Shown: in pieces, positions 27,032-38,994 of the stretch
Layout: the number at the start of each line of letters is the position of its first letter
Position numbering within the stretch: the first letter of the stretch is position 1
Assembly: GCA_022385755.1 (NCBI GenBank)
Contig: MU278359.1
Span: forward strand, 811,859 to 875,858
Direction: 5' to 3'
Length of the DNA stretch: 64,000 bases
Source: Trametopsis cervina
Taxonomy: Eukaryota; Basidiomycota; Agaricomycetes; Polyporales; Irpicaceae
Notes under the pieces: model-generated
Database searches by the model: none
Told to the model about the DNA's origin: nothing
Seen by the model: the letters and a program-made list of their open reading frames with translations, nothing else
Position numbers and translations under genes: made by a program

Positions 27032-30000
27032 TCATGAGCTCCCGTTATTAGCATTGGTAAGTACACTCCTGGCAAGCTGTACATACTCTACGGCGGCACT
27101 CGTATCTGTGCCTTCCGCTGCAGCAATCTGTTCCCAATGAGACAGACCAGTTTCTACAAGACTCCACGCCTCCTCATCTGTATGTTCGTTTACCCAGCGC
27201 ACATACTCTGCCTCCGCCCAGCCGTGCAGAGTATGCGGCAACGAGATCGGCGATCGTACGAGGATATGATGCAGGACAACTAGGGGAGGGAGACTAGTTG
27301 TGTGTTTGGGGGACGCAAGCAGGGCATTTTCGAGGAACAGGAGCGGCCTGTAAAGGAATCGTCAGCGGCAGACCAAAATACCAGTTGTTTGATGATTTAC
27401 CGCATAGCACGAAGGCAACGGTACTCCTCCAGAGCGCCTCCCCAGTCACCGCCGCGTTTGGTCTGCGCTTTATCACTCATGAAGGCACTCAGTGCGAACT
27501 CAAGCTCAGTCATATCACTTGTCAACTGCAGCTTCCCTGTTTCTCCTAGGGGTTTGACAATTGAAGCGTGTAGGACAAATGTCTTGATGACATACTTCAC
27601 GATGGACGTGAGCCTGTCACTGAACAGTCAGCTCCTGTGTGAAATACACGTCGGATGACCGACCATTCTTTGCTGATCTCCGGTGTGTTGAACTGGCTGA
27701 GGACGTCCGTCTTGATGTACGACAATTTCTCTGAAAGATCCTTCATATAAGGACTGGCACCACCACCCATCGCGGCCATAGGATCCACGTTGTCGCTAAA
27801 ATCCTGACGATGCAGTTTGGCTATGATGGCGCCAGTTTCTCTACGAATGGCGGCAAGCAATGGATCGACGATTCGTTCGAACGACTTTTTGATGTTCTGG
27901 AGACAGAAATAATAGCCACTATCGTGAGATGCGTGGGGTTGGAGGAATTCGTGCACGTACAGCAATAGCGGTTTTGAGGATATTCACTACAACTTCCGGA
28001 TACTCGCCTTGCAATTTCTCAAGCCCAGACCAACAATGCCATAAGCACGTCGCAAGCTGTCCATTGAGTACTTGTTGAGGGGTTGTAGCGGGTCCTGTGA
28101 GACTCAGAGCGGCACGCTCTCTGGATACCTATTGCGACTTTAAGTAAAATGTAGAATAGGCAAGACGTGGGTATAGGCTGACTAGATTATCGGCCCGCGA
28201 CACGAGGCCTTCCAGACTACTTGCTGCATACCTAGCGACAGCCTTGATAAGGAGTGGGTCAAATTTGGCGGAGTCAAGTTCATTGGTCACAGCTCGAGCG
28301 ATGCCAAGTCCTTCGGTTTGACCAGGAGGCCCTCGGGTACCATTGACAAATGCCTGTGATATGGCTTCATTCAATCGATTAGAGGAGCGTGACAGGTATA
28401 GTGATTCAAAAGTCATTAATGCACGTAGCACAACGACGGTTTCAGGGCTGAGGCAACAGTTAGAAATCGAGTTGCTATAGTTCACATGTGACGTACCTCT
28501 GATGCACTTGTGTATATTGTGTATCAGTGTGCACTGCGATCTTAGCGAAGAAGGAGTGAAACAGCCGTAGCAATCTCGGGTAACTTGCACTGAGCGTTTG
28601 TTGAAGGAAGCTGGAGCCTGGTATTGTAGGTTATGTGCAACGCCACGAGGATAGCAATCGAAGGTACCTTTCGTCGCATCTCGCACCTGCTTTTCTAATG
28701 ACTGGCCGAGGGTGCTCCAGAACGTCGCACTCGGTTTATTCTCGATGACCTGTTACAGCAAACGCGTTATACTGACCATTTTTGCATCGGAAGAACGGGC
28801 AGTTTATCTCACCTTCATAGCCTCATCCAAAAATACAACTTGCGACACCGCATCTTTCTTGACCAACAACACCTTCTCCAAGACGTACACCTTGATGCAA
28901 CAATCTGCCATCTCTTCGATGAGCTGTTCCAGACTACTCCAGAGCGCGGCTTGCCACTGCGGTGCGGTTACATTCGTCGGCTCCGTTCTGAATCGAGACT
29001 TGTACAATGGATTGGAAGATGTCGTCGTAGATGGGTCTTGGATACATTCAGCGGTGCAGTATAACAATAAAGAACGTATCCCAACTATTACCTTTGGCAG
29101 TGACCACCTTCGCTAAACGCGTAAGATCAAACGCATACTTGATTCGGCCGTCCACGGCATCGCTGAGGTCGAGGACAAGGTTCTGCACTAAGTCTGGCAG
29201 GACGCGAAGGTTATGTGCTGTTTGAAGGGATGACGCTAGGAGACTTTGATTCTGGGAAATGCATCGTCCCTCAGAACGGGATCAACGCTGGGACAGAGAT
29301 CACTGACATGTGTCTTTAGTCCATTTATGACCATCTGCTCCATGTCCGCTGTGACCCTCTCACGGGCGTACTCAACATAGGGAAGATGTGTCGAGACGGC
29401 TGCGATAGACGAGAGGGGTACAGGGGCCGGATGATTCGCGCCTGCTTCTGTTACATCCGGGGGCTCGAGGAGGGCACCTGCTTCAAGGGTCAGTGCCAGT
29501 CGCACCCAATAACAATGCGGTAAATATGAGACTAACTGACTCAGCTCAGCCAGACTAAGAGCAGCCTTCGCAATAGCCCTTTCCTTATCGTCCTCCTCGT
29601 TCAGGGTGGCCCCGGTTCCTGCCAACGTGCTGATCGAGTCGATACTCGCCCGCCCCGCTTCGACAACTGGTTTGTCACCGTCCAAGGATGTCTTGCTGTC
29701 GGAAGCTGATGGTGTATTGTCACCTGCCCGGTCCATCTCTGCCAGCTGGAGCTGCAGTCGTTTGGTAAGGACTACGAAGCGGGACGTCCGACGGAGAATG
29801 TCTGAGGCTTGTTGCAGCCGCTCGAGGCGGGTGACGTGCGACGAGAGTGTTTGATACGGAGTGCGGATTTTTGCTCGCAGCCTGAAGAGATGATGTGAGC
29901 GGCTTCAGATTAGATGTAGGCATATTTCGCTACAACATACTTGTCGAGCGAACCATCCAATTCTTGTAGTCCACCCTTTACGGACGAAAGGGAGCCTTCA

Positions 30001-30450
30001 AGCTCAGTCACACCCGCAGCCTGAACAAGAAGGTGCTCATGATGTACGGTAACCTATGCACGAACATCGTTCTTCAGCTGTCCCTGAGGGGAAGAGTCGC
30101 TTCTCAACGAAACCGCTTGATCTACTCACCACATTCTTCAGCTGCTTCTCTACATCCTCAATGTTGTAGGTCAGCTTTGAGATTGCAACGGATATATCCT
30201 CAGCATCTGTACCCCCGCCAGATCCAATTGTTCTCAGGACACTTGATGCTTTCGTATTGGCGACTTTGCTCGATGCCGCGGCGCCAGATGCACCCCCAGA
30301 CGGGTATGCCTCTCCAGCTAGGATGGCATTAGCATACTCATTCGCGTCAAAATCTGCTGCCGCAAACGCTGCGTAGTCTGAATTTTCATAATCTCAGAGT
30401 AAGCGTGAGGTAGTCGAGAGAGCTGTGTCTATATGAGACGGACCTGACAT
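27032..30450 (-). CDS. COG5: Conserved oligomeric Golgi complex subunit 5
   Basis: COG5 is part of lobe B of the COG tethering complex, which captures vesicles for retrograde traffic within the Golgi. The ATG at 30450 begins a 7-base exon; splicing gives MSDYAAFAAADFDANEYANA. Following blocks are DAEDISVAISKLTYNIEDVE, ELEGSLSSVKGGLQELDGSL, LRAKIRTPYQTLSSHVTRLE, LQQASDILRRTSRFVVLTKR and AIAKAALSLAELSQL, the signature COG5 N-terminal helical region. Next come ARERVTADMEQMVINGLK and DLVQNLVLDLSDAVDGRI-like text. The C-terminal blocks are IKKSFERIVDPLLAAIRRET, MKYVIKTFVLHASIVKPLGE and LTSDMTELEFALSAFMSD, with the end TLHGWAEAEYVRWVNEH...NNGSS and a TGA at 27032. There are many short introns. Intact as far as I can follow it. 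Confidence 0.92.
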
Positions 30451-30700
30451 GCGGAGGAATGAACAGGTCGAATCACGAGCGCCCATAATAGATGCAAGCG
30501 TAGTGCACGTGATATGATCGCTTCAGATCCAATCGGGTTATCACAGTAAAGGAGGGGTTAGGCTAGGTTGCGTGCGCCTAACCATGAATGCATGCAGTAT
30601 GCATGAACGAATTCAAGTTGGGCAGTATACTGTAGCACTACTGTATACCTTGCGGAGGTTCACGCCTGGCAATCGAACGGAAATAAGATGGTTTCGTAAA

Positions 30701-31699
30701 TTACTCAGTGGCGAATATCCAGTTTATGACATCGTTTGCCCATTCCTCCCTTTGACCCGAGAATGGAGAGAATATGGGGCTCAGATGATCGTGTCCGTCC
30801 AAAGTGCCGCTGCTGACACGACCGCCTTTCTTCTCCCATAGGTTACTGAAGGTTTTAGCGCTGGATACGAGATGGCGAGGATCTCTAGCTGCAACCAGGA
30901 TGCGTATCGGTGGCAACCCAGTCACCCAGGTCTCTTCAGCTCGCCGTAGCAGCCCCATGGGCTGTTGCTTCGCTATATTGTCTACCCCACAGTAGTAGAG
31001 TTGTGCTGCGTTATGCATATTCGCAGCGACCTTGTTCCCAACCGGTATCTCATATGGCACCCCGACCAAGATTGCACCACGGATGCCCGTACGATGTGTC
31101 GGCTGCGCATCAAAGTAGAGGGGAGATAGTAGAAATGAAGATAGGTGTATGCCGCCGGCCGAATGGGCCATGAGGAAGACACGCTCGCAATTTGCGACGT
31201 TGGCGAGGTTCTGGATCACCCAGTCAATCGCGTTCCGTATATCCTCGGTGCCGCCTGGGTAAGTCACGGTCGGGACCAGACGGTAGTCTGGGATGACCGC
31301 CACGATCCCTTTCGTGGCAAAGTAAGCACCCATGTTGGCATGGACAAGAGAGTGGTCGGGAACCCAGACGCGGGAGCCGTGGGTGAAACCCCCGCCGTAG
31401 AAGAACACAAGCACAGGGGGGAGGTCTTGCGAAGACGCATTCAAGTTATTCGGCGGAATGTATACATCGAGCTAGGAATAATTTTGGGAGCAAATTCATC
31501 GCCGGTACTCCAGAGGTATCGCACCTGATGCCGGTCTGTGGCCCCATAGACATGTGTTCGCCGAGTGACAGATTCTATTGCATCGCGGTTGGCTTCAAGG
31601 AGCCTATATTCTTTTGAAGCATAAGTAGGTGCTTGGAAAAAAAGATTCGACTACATCGGAGAACATACGCTCGTCGGAAATACTATTTCGTTCAGCCAT
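30701..31699 (-). CDS. Alpha/beta-hydrolase esterase (carboxylesterase/HSL-like)
   Basis: Cytosolic-type ester hydrolase with the complete alpha/beta-hydrolase catalytic set: an oxyanion-hole motif VLVFFYGGGF (in place of the usual HGGG), the nucleophile Ser in MAHSAGG, an acid in VAARDPRHL and the His in LDGHDHLSP near the C-terminus. The protein ends NDVINWIFATE at 30701. Upstream exons give YRLLEANRDAIESVTRRTHV and, after an intron, LDVYIPPNNLNASSQDLPPV. The start at 31699 (MAERNSISDE) needs a first intron whose acceptor is ambiguous, giving either a 37- or a 58-base intron, both in frame; the longer is more usual here. No signal peptide is seen. It ends 250 bases from the COG5 start on the same strand. 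Substrate unknown; short-chain or lactone ester is likely from the family. Confidence 0.85.
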
Positions 31700-32011
31700 G
31701 TCTCAACGCAGCTGAGGAGTCAAAGCGCTGCGCGCCTATAATGATTGATCATTCCGACATGTCTGCTCTTCGTAGACGAGAACGGTCAGGTACGCCCGGA
31801 GGCCATAATTTCTATGCTGCGCAATGTTAACGCTAGGACAGTGCTCGCCTTCGGACTACTGGCTCCTTACTGAACACCACATTATAGATAGTCTCTACGT
31901 ACCCCACTCCGGAAATACCAGCGACAACAAGTCACGACTATCAGACTCTACACTGGCCTCTCCTTTCGGCACTACGCTCTCACTCTTTCACTCGACTACG
32001 AATTTTTAGCC

Positions 32012-33495
32012 ATGGCACGCCGGAGTCTTCAGTTTTGGACGATGGTCGGTGCCGTTATGACGGCGCTGAAACTTAAGGACGCATACGACGATTGTAAGCT
32101 TTATTGGGCATTACCCCACTGAATTCAGTAGCGAACTCTTTCCTTTGGTAGATCAAGAACTTCCTACAGAGGATGGCCAGCATCGCACAGGACCTATCGC
32201 TCTGCGCACTCCCACCGACGAAGAAGCTCCACCTTTGCGAGATGATCTGGAGCTCGACACATCCATCCCAGCGATAGCTCGTCCGAAACGGAAACGTCAT
32301 GCTGATTGTTGTGTCTGCTGTGGTCTACGGTACGCACCGCAACTCTTTCCTGCGGAGTGCCTTCTCTCAATGAATTCATAGGTGCGGCATCTTCTGGAAG
32401 GCATTTGGTATTGTCGCGCTGCTTTTCATTGTCTGGCAGACGATTCGTTTGATCTTCTGGGCTTCCAAGGTATGGTTGTTCCGCTATTTTCCTCGCAAGC
32501 TTATATTCATGCGTCTCTGTTAGCCTGTTCCCAGTGGCCTAGAGCACGTGCCTGAGTTCAATACGTCTCTGCAATGTTCAGATGCGCCGCATCTCTTCAA
32601 TCCTAATCAGTCGACCTACTCTATCCCTTTCAAGCTCTCAACAGCCTCTCTCAGTATCAAGCTCCTCGGTGAAGCCTATGGCACCGTCGTGATCACCAAC
32701 GGTGCAGAAGACGCCACCGACGCCCAGATGGATTTAGTCCTCAGGACTGACGACGACTCGCTCCTGCAATTTGTGTCATTCCGGCGCCCCACCCAAGAAC
32801 AAGTTGACAATGGGAGTGCATCCAGTGAAGTCACTTTGCGAACTCCTCTACTGGAGGACAAGTCGTGCATGCGCTTTGACATTGTACTCCATATCCCTCC
32901 TCCACTCAAGGAGCTTTACCTCGAGACATACTCAGCCAGCCAGATCAAGTTTTCTCCTGTTACTGAGTTCACCTTGGAGAAACTCACTCTCAACCTCTAT
33001 ACCCCGTCTGACCAAAACTTAGTTCTCCCCTCTGCCACCGCTCGTGCCAAGAATCTGGCCATATCCATGACACAGGGATATATCGTCGGCGATGTAACCA
33101 TCGTAGACTCCGCTGTCATTGAAACGAACCGCGGCAATGCTTCCTCAAACGTCCATATCATCCCTGCGAGTGGGACGAGCCCAGCCGTCCTTACGACGGT
33201 CACCGGCAATGGACGCTCGGACTTCTTCTACATGTCTAATCCCTCCTCTGACACGCATCGTTCCATCACCAGCACGCATAAGACGGAAGGCACCGGTGAC
33301 TTGTACCTCAAGTATGAGCAGTCTGCGTTTTCTGGCAAAGCTGAAATTAAAGCCGCATCGTCTACCGTGTACGGCCTACATACGACCGACTTCCACAAGC
33401 ACTATTCCTCGGGTTGGGTGGGCGATGAGCATGGCCGCGACAGGCTTTCCGTGCATGCCACTCGGCAGGCAGGCTGGGTCGGTCTCTACTTCTAA
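32012..33495 (+). CDS. Single-pass membrane protein of unknown function (basidiomycete family, possibly DUF7330)
   Basis: Four exons join in frame: 32012-32093, 32152-32329, 32382-32469 and 32524-33495, giving 439 residues. The N-terminus (about 80 residues) is polar and ends in a basic patch (RPKRKRH) followed by CCVCCGLR and one membrane helix (GIVALLFIVWQTIRLIFWA, about residues 92-110). The rest should lie on the non-cytosolic side and is beta-rich, with recurrent motifs (LGEAYGTVVI, LVLRTDDDSLLQFVSF, LHIPPPLKELYLETYS, NLVLPSATARAKNLAISMT) and the ending GWVGLYF. That ending and the LRTDDxSLL motif match a basidiomycete-specific membrane family I remember as DUF7330; that name is from memory. 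It resembles the repetitive beta-solenoid adhesin-like ectodomain layout. It is divergently transcribed from the esterase, 312 bases between starts, so they may share a promoter. Confidence 0.75.
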
Positions 33496-33969
33496 AACTG
33501 CCACGACGGGCATTCGTCATGTCGAAATTGGCGTCATCTTCGTTGCTTGAAGAGTAGTATTTTGGGTTACATGAAAGAAGCTTCACAACCATTAGATCGT
33601 TGTCACTGTATTACTAGAATTATTACTCGGCGCGCATAATGAACTTATTTATCATTCGCAGTCGTGCACTACTGGGAGAGAGCATTTCACCACAGGATGG
33701 GCTCGCCCCGAACGCCAGAGCCTGCAAAAAAAAAGTCTGCGAGATCGCAGAGAGGCCCCGATCGACGTTGATACAGGCTGCCTTCGCTTCAATTCAATGA
33801 ATGACCTCATAATCGGCGAAGAAGTTCATTGTTCAGTTCCTGGAATAATGATAGCAAGTTGTACATATGCGACCATCATGCCCGCCATACATGTGTCCAA
33901 CCTACTAAAATAACTACAGACAAGTCTTTGGACACACTTTTTTTTGATAGCAGCCAGAGTGTCCGCTCC
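33496..33969. other. Convergent 3' flanks
   Basis: 474 bases between two genes ending toward each other. Nothing else seen. Confidence 0.6.
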
Positions 33970-35040
33970 TCATGCCTGTTTAATCATATTAAATATGATA
34001 CACAGTTCCCGCGCCACCGCGTTCGTCAACCGGCTATATTGTCTCTCCTTCAACATATCCCTTATGAGGGAAGCCACTTGCGCTTTGACGGTTGTATCGA
34101 TCCAGACGTCTTTGCCGTTGAGTCCAGTCTGCCGTACTTTTGTGCCCGCCTCGAGGTATTCTTGCATGAACGGGCTGTCAAGGTACGAGCGTACTGGAAT
34201 CTCCTTCTTGAGTTGATTGTTCGTCGAGGCGAGCGCGTATGTGTTGCGCGGGTCGTTGATATACTGTGCGAGGTCGAGGAAGCTGCCTATCGGCTCAGAG
34301 AAGGTGAACGTTCCGCCGTACACAGTGATGATCATGTCGACAGCGTGCTGAATCTCAATGAAGTGATCTTCCTCTTGCTTCTTGTCGTTGATCTGATTTG
34401 CTCTGAAGTTCTTTGCCGCCGTCGCGGTTGGTGTGTTCTTCCCCGTGAAATTGAGCACTAGCCCGTCCGGGTGACGCATGCCCGGGGTTCGTAGGATCGC
34501 ATTAAGCAAGTACGCTTCTCCGACTAGGTTATCATTTTGTTAGCGGTTTTGTGCATTGGCTTAAGAATCAGCAGGCTTACAGTACTTCACAACACGATCG
34601 ATGGGACCGGTCAGCGAGCGATATTGAGGATTCGTCTTCTGGTATGCTACCATGAGGTCATCTAAGTAACGTCAATATGAAAGTGCCGGCAAAAGATAAA
34701 GGGTGGTGCATACCGCTTGTCTTTGTCGTATACTTATCTGTTTTGACCCGACTCTGAGACTGTCCGATTCTTTCCCCGGTGTAAAACTTCTCTTTTTCGT
34801 ACTGTTTCTCCAGAGCCAGTTCTTTCTGTTGCTCTTCTTCGAGACGTTTGTCTATGTTTACTCCAGTTCCGTAGCTACGGTCCTCGCGCCGACCAGTTGC
34901 CCATGGAAAGACCAACATGGAGCCGTGCTGTTGACCAGCTAACTTCTGGGCATCAGTGCCGTGGACATAAGGTCTTGAGAGGGAGTGAGTCAACGTCCTG
35001 AGACTGCATAAATTAGAAAGGGGCCTTACGATGAAAACAT
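33970..35040 (-). CDS. Hypothetical protein, mostly helical
   Basis: The start at 35040 encodes MFSS and splices into PYVHGTDAQKLAGQQHG. A Glu/Lys-rich helix follows (RLEEEQQKELALEKQYEKEK, about residues 45-65), then DLMVAYQKTNPQYRSLTGPI and VVKYC. The last exon (34507-33970) encodes LLNAILRTPGMRHPDGLVLN, DHFIEIQHAVDMIITVYGG, LDLAQYINDPRNTYALAS, and ends CIIFNMIKQA with a TGA at 33970. Three or four introns, total about 290 residues. It has no signal peptide or membrane helix and no catalytic motif I recognise. Splice sites are consistent, so I believe it is a real gene, but I cannot name a family. Confidence 0.65.
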
Positions 35041-36085
35041 AATTGGTCGCTAGATGGGCCGAATGGGTTCGAACACGGTGAAGACGAAATCGGGTGAGGT
35101 ATTCGTGTAACTCTCTGAACTGCTGTGCTTTATACTCTTGTTTGCTGGTTATTTATCCCTGAACCAGGAACACATAACATGCTTGAATGCTTCAGCTAGC
35201 AGGAATCGTCGGAGACACCAACTTCCGAGCAATGGCGGGCCTGGCTATCGACAGCGGCTCGTACCTTGAAGGTTCCATGCTTTGTCCACTATAGACACCG
35301 GTTGTTGACAGGTGCACCCTACTCGTGGACGCGACTCTTGTATCGACTGAAGGATGATCCTAACACGCGCCAAGGCTAACAAGCAGCCAAGGTTTGCACA
35401 GGATGGTCAGTGGACAGTCGGATACTGGCATATGTGCTAGCCAACAGATTGAGCCGGAATGCGCTGGACATTTGGTGCGGTAGCAATCATTGTACGAGGA
35501 AGGTTGGATCCTGCGATCATACGTGTTTTGCTGCAAAGCGGCGAGCTGCTATAGCCGTTCCACATCACACCTCCACGAACGTAGACGAAGGAATATTGTC
35601 ATGCTGTCCTGCTGTACTGTAAGTCCGGATAAACGGGTAGAGCGTGGGGATCCCCTACTCTCGCATACGCAGCAAACATTATGGGCAAAGATGATAAGTA
35701 TCCCTTGCATAGCAAAGATTCGTCGATGAGATACATGTCCATTGAGCCTGGCTCATCGGCTCGCGATGGAAGAGAGACAAGTCGTCGCATGTCCCAGCGG
35801 CGGATCCACGTGATGTGATTGGTGACCAACTCCCCAAGTTCCTCCTACCACACAACGACACCACGTTTGTAAATGAACAAACTTTACAAACACGGGATGA
35901 ATGGTTTGCACTACGTTTGAGCTAAAGACACTGGCAATGTTCAAGAGGTACGAGCATTGTGATTGGCAGCACTGACGCCTTTATCCTGGCCATCTGACAG
36001 TCATCTGCCTCGTTGTGTCACTCGCTCCATTGCGGTGCTTCACCGTCTCATTTTCCATCCTGCCATCGCTCGCATAACCACAGGT
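35041..36085. other. Intergenic, boundary between unique genes and the DUF6535 array
   Basis: About 1 kb. Upstream region of DUF6535 gene A and of the hypothetical gene on the other strand. Only short open frames. It does not visibly share the promoter modules found upstream of genes B to E, fitting a copy at the edge of the array. Confidence 0.5.
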
Positions 36086-38994
36086 ATGGTCTCAAGGCGA
36101 CCAGTACGTCTAGTGAGACCCAGGGTATTCCGATACAAGCGCCACTCTCGCCAATACACAGACAATAGCTCGTTGGGTTCACAGAAGAATCCATTACACG
36201 TCCTGAGTCGCGATACACCTTTGGGCTGGGCTGTCATTCAGAAAGTCGTGGACGAATTTGACAAGGATCAAATTGAAGGTGTGAAGAATGAGATCGACAC
36301 ACTCCTGGTTTTCGTGCGTGATAGTGTTGTTCGCTCTCGTTCTTATTATCCACTGACGCACTTCGAGATCGGTCTGTTCTCGGCTGTCCTGTCTGCGTTC
36401 CTTCTTGTGGCGGTAGCGCTCCTTCAAGAAGACATACCGGGAGCCACATTAACCACGTTGAGGCAGATGTCTGCACAAAACGCGAATTATACTATCCAAG
36501 GCGACTTTGTACACAGCACGTCACCCGCACCCACCTCCTCCCCAGCATTTGAGCCTTCCGTCAATGCCATTCGCATCAACGATCTTTGGGCTGCAAGTCT
36601 CATCATCAGCCTCGGCACGGCGTCGTTCGGTATCCTCGTCAAGCAATGGCTCCGCGAGTACATGAAATTCGTGACCTCGTTCCCCCAGGGTCGCCTTCGT
36701 ATACGCAAGTTCCGGCGGAAGGGCTTCGAGACATGGAAGGTGTTGACAATAGCTGCATGTCTTCCGCTTCTCCTGCAGCTTGCGCTCGGGCTCTTTTTTA
36801 TCGGACTCTGCTTCTACACTGCGGAGCTGCACTCGAGTGTGAGGAATACGATTGTTCCTCTCGTTGCAGGGTGGGGCTTCATCTTCTTCTTCGTGACGGT
36901 ATCCCCCCTCTTTTCAGCCCATTGTCCATACAAGACACCTGCACTCGATTCCCTTGTGGTGGCACTGCGTCGCAATGTGCGCACTCAATGGAAGACACTT
37001 CTGCAAGCTATAAGCACCCGGGCCGTAATGTACTACTGGAATTCCTCCCTTCAAAGTCGCGTGGCCAAGACAATATTTGACTGGGCAGATGAGCGGTTCG
37101 ACCGTCTTAACGTACCGAATCAGCCATATGATGAAATCACAGCAGCACAACACGAAGCTGGCGATCTTGAGATCATGGCGGATGCCGATGAACTGCAGGC
37201 AAACGATGAGATCGTTGGGACAGCAATGGCTGACGCGCTCCAGCAAATCACGGCCCCGCCAGAAGGCATCATTGGGCTCATGCTGAATATTCTACAACAT
37301 CGTGTCCAGTGGAAAGGAGACTTTCAAAGTGAACCTCAAATCATCGACTGCACAATGGCAACGACTCGTGCACTGGGCTCGATCCAATCTCTCCTTGAAC
37401 AGCATCTCCCGGTCAATAAAATCTCCACAGCTTATGATGAAGGTGCTGGATCTCGACAAGTAGCCCGTTGGACTGCGGCTCTTTACCTTTCAATTGGGAT
37501 ATCTCACGGATACGGCAGCGTGCCCTCGCTACTATGGGAACCTTCCAACGAGAGGCTGGGGGTATTTGTTGATGTAGCTGTCTCCAAACCCTCTGAGCTG
37601 GGACTGAAGGCTCTTCTAAACCTCGCATGCCAATCGTGCCGGGAGTGGAAGCTGGACTTGAAGCACTCTCTCAGTTCAATCAGATCTGTCGTTGAGCCCT
37701 TCTTCGCCAAACTTGAGCTCACAGACTCGTTTGACTTACACGATTATGACTCACCCTGGCGGAAAGTGTTGAATGAAGACTCAGTCCACGACACTGTCGT
37801 GTTCCTCATCGACCTGCTGCGCAACGACACTGTCGCTGAGGATTGCGAGTGGTCAGATACTCACCATGACGCTCTATCACTCATCATCATGCTCATTGCG
37901 GTTCGGCCCTGGCAGTTGAAGGACAGCATGGACGCTGTTTGGTGCATGACGTTATCATCGAAATCAGATGCTGCAGCGGTGAAGTTGGTGAGGTTGCTCG
38001 TCAAGTCTTACCCACGTTCATTCTACCTTTACGTGAGCTATAAGGATTTCAGTACGGACACCGCTGGTATGTGGGTCGTTCTCATTTGTGCCCATCTTCT
38101 GATCTGATTACTTCACTAGCTCTATCCCGCCTCACAGCTGCCATTCAGACCATTGCAACAAACCCTTCGGATCAGCTCACAAGGCTGTCCGTGTTGAACG
38201 CTTGCGCAAGTTTTGCGGGGAGCATACATCATGTCCGGGATAATATCAAAAGCTCGGCCTTGACCGAAAGCTGGCGTGGGATATTTGCTGCGTTGGCTTC
38301 GTTGGTCCAAGCTGTGCCGGTGCTCGAAGGGGGAACAGTCGAAGAAACCCGGCAGATAGACTGGTGCTTTGGTTGGCTTTCCCGTGTGGAAGGTTCGCGC
38401 GAAATCGATCGTTCTGACGATGATGAGAAGTATCTGGCATGGCGTACGGCATTCCAGGCAGAAGAGTCTCCCATCCCCGATGGCTTCTATCATACACTCA
38501 TGCAAATTCACTGCCCTGATACGCGTACCTGGAGAATGAGGCGTCTTCAAGAAATGACCCCTCAGAGGAGAGAAGCAGCTGCGAAGGACATCAATATGTA
38601 TCTGCGCAAACCTGCTGCAGGTGGTCCAGACAACATCATGGCTGATCTGTCAATGGAAAGTTGCGAGGAATTTGATATCGCAGCCGAGGTGGGCAATGGT
38701 ACTGGAGGAGAGGGCGCACCTATCGGCGCCGAGGAACCTGGCAATTCTGAAGATGACTCAGTGGTAGTCGCAGGGGACCTCGAGCCTGGTGCGAACATCG
38801 CTCTCATTCGCAACCCAGACGGTCGTGGGCTTGAGGCGGACGGTGGCTACGGCGATGAACAGGCTGCGGCAGGCCTGGAAGACGCAGCAAGACGGAAACC
38901 TGTGGCTGCGGAGCTTCCTGAAACAAAACCTCCAGAGACCGTACCATCCGTAGCTGGACCTGTTGACGTCCATCCGGGTGTTCTCACGGGCTAG
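36086..38994 (+). CDS. DUF6535 four-helix membrane protein, array copy A (933 residues)
   Basis: Exons 36086-36313, 36368-38066 and 38120-38994 join in frame. The basic N-terminal tail (MVSRRPVRLVRP) is diverged from the other copies. The family motif GWAVIQKVVDEFDKDQIEGV ends exon 1 with DTLLVF, and exon 2 begins IGLFSAVLSAF, first membrane helix. A loop with a glycosylation sequon (NANYT) follows, then helix 2 (LWAASLIISLGTASFGILVK), a very basic loop (RLRIRKFRRKGFETWK), helix 3 (LPLLLQLALGLFFIGLCFY) and helix 4 (LVAGWGFIFFFVTVSPLFSA). The remainder is a helical domain and an acidic tail that stops early at 38994. The juxtamembrane variable segment is like copy D (RRNVRTQWKTLLQAISTRA). Intron 1 is 54 bases and stop-free in frame. 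An ATG 41 codons upstream (35963) is also open but aligns to no paralogue. Function unknown. Confidence 0.88.
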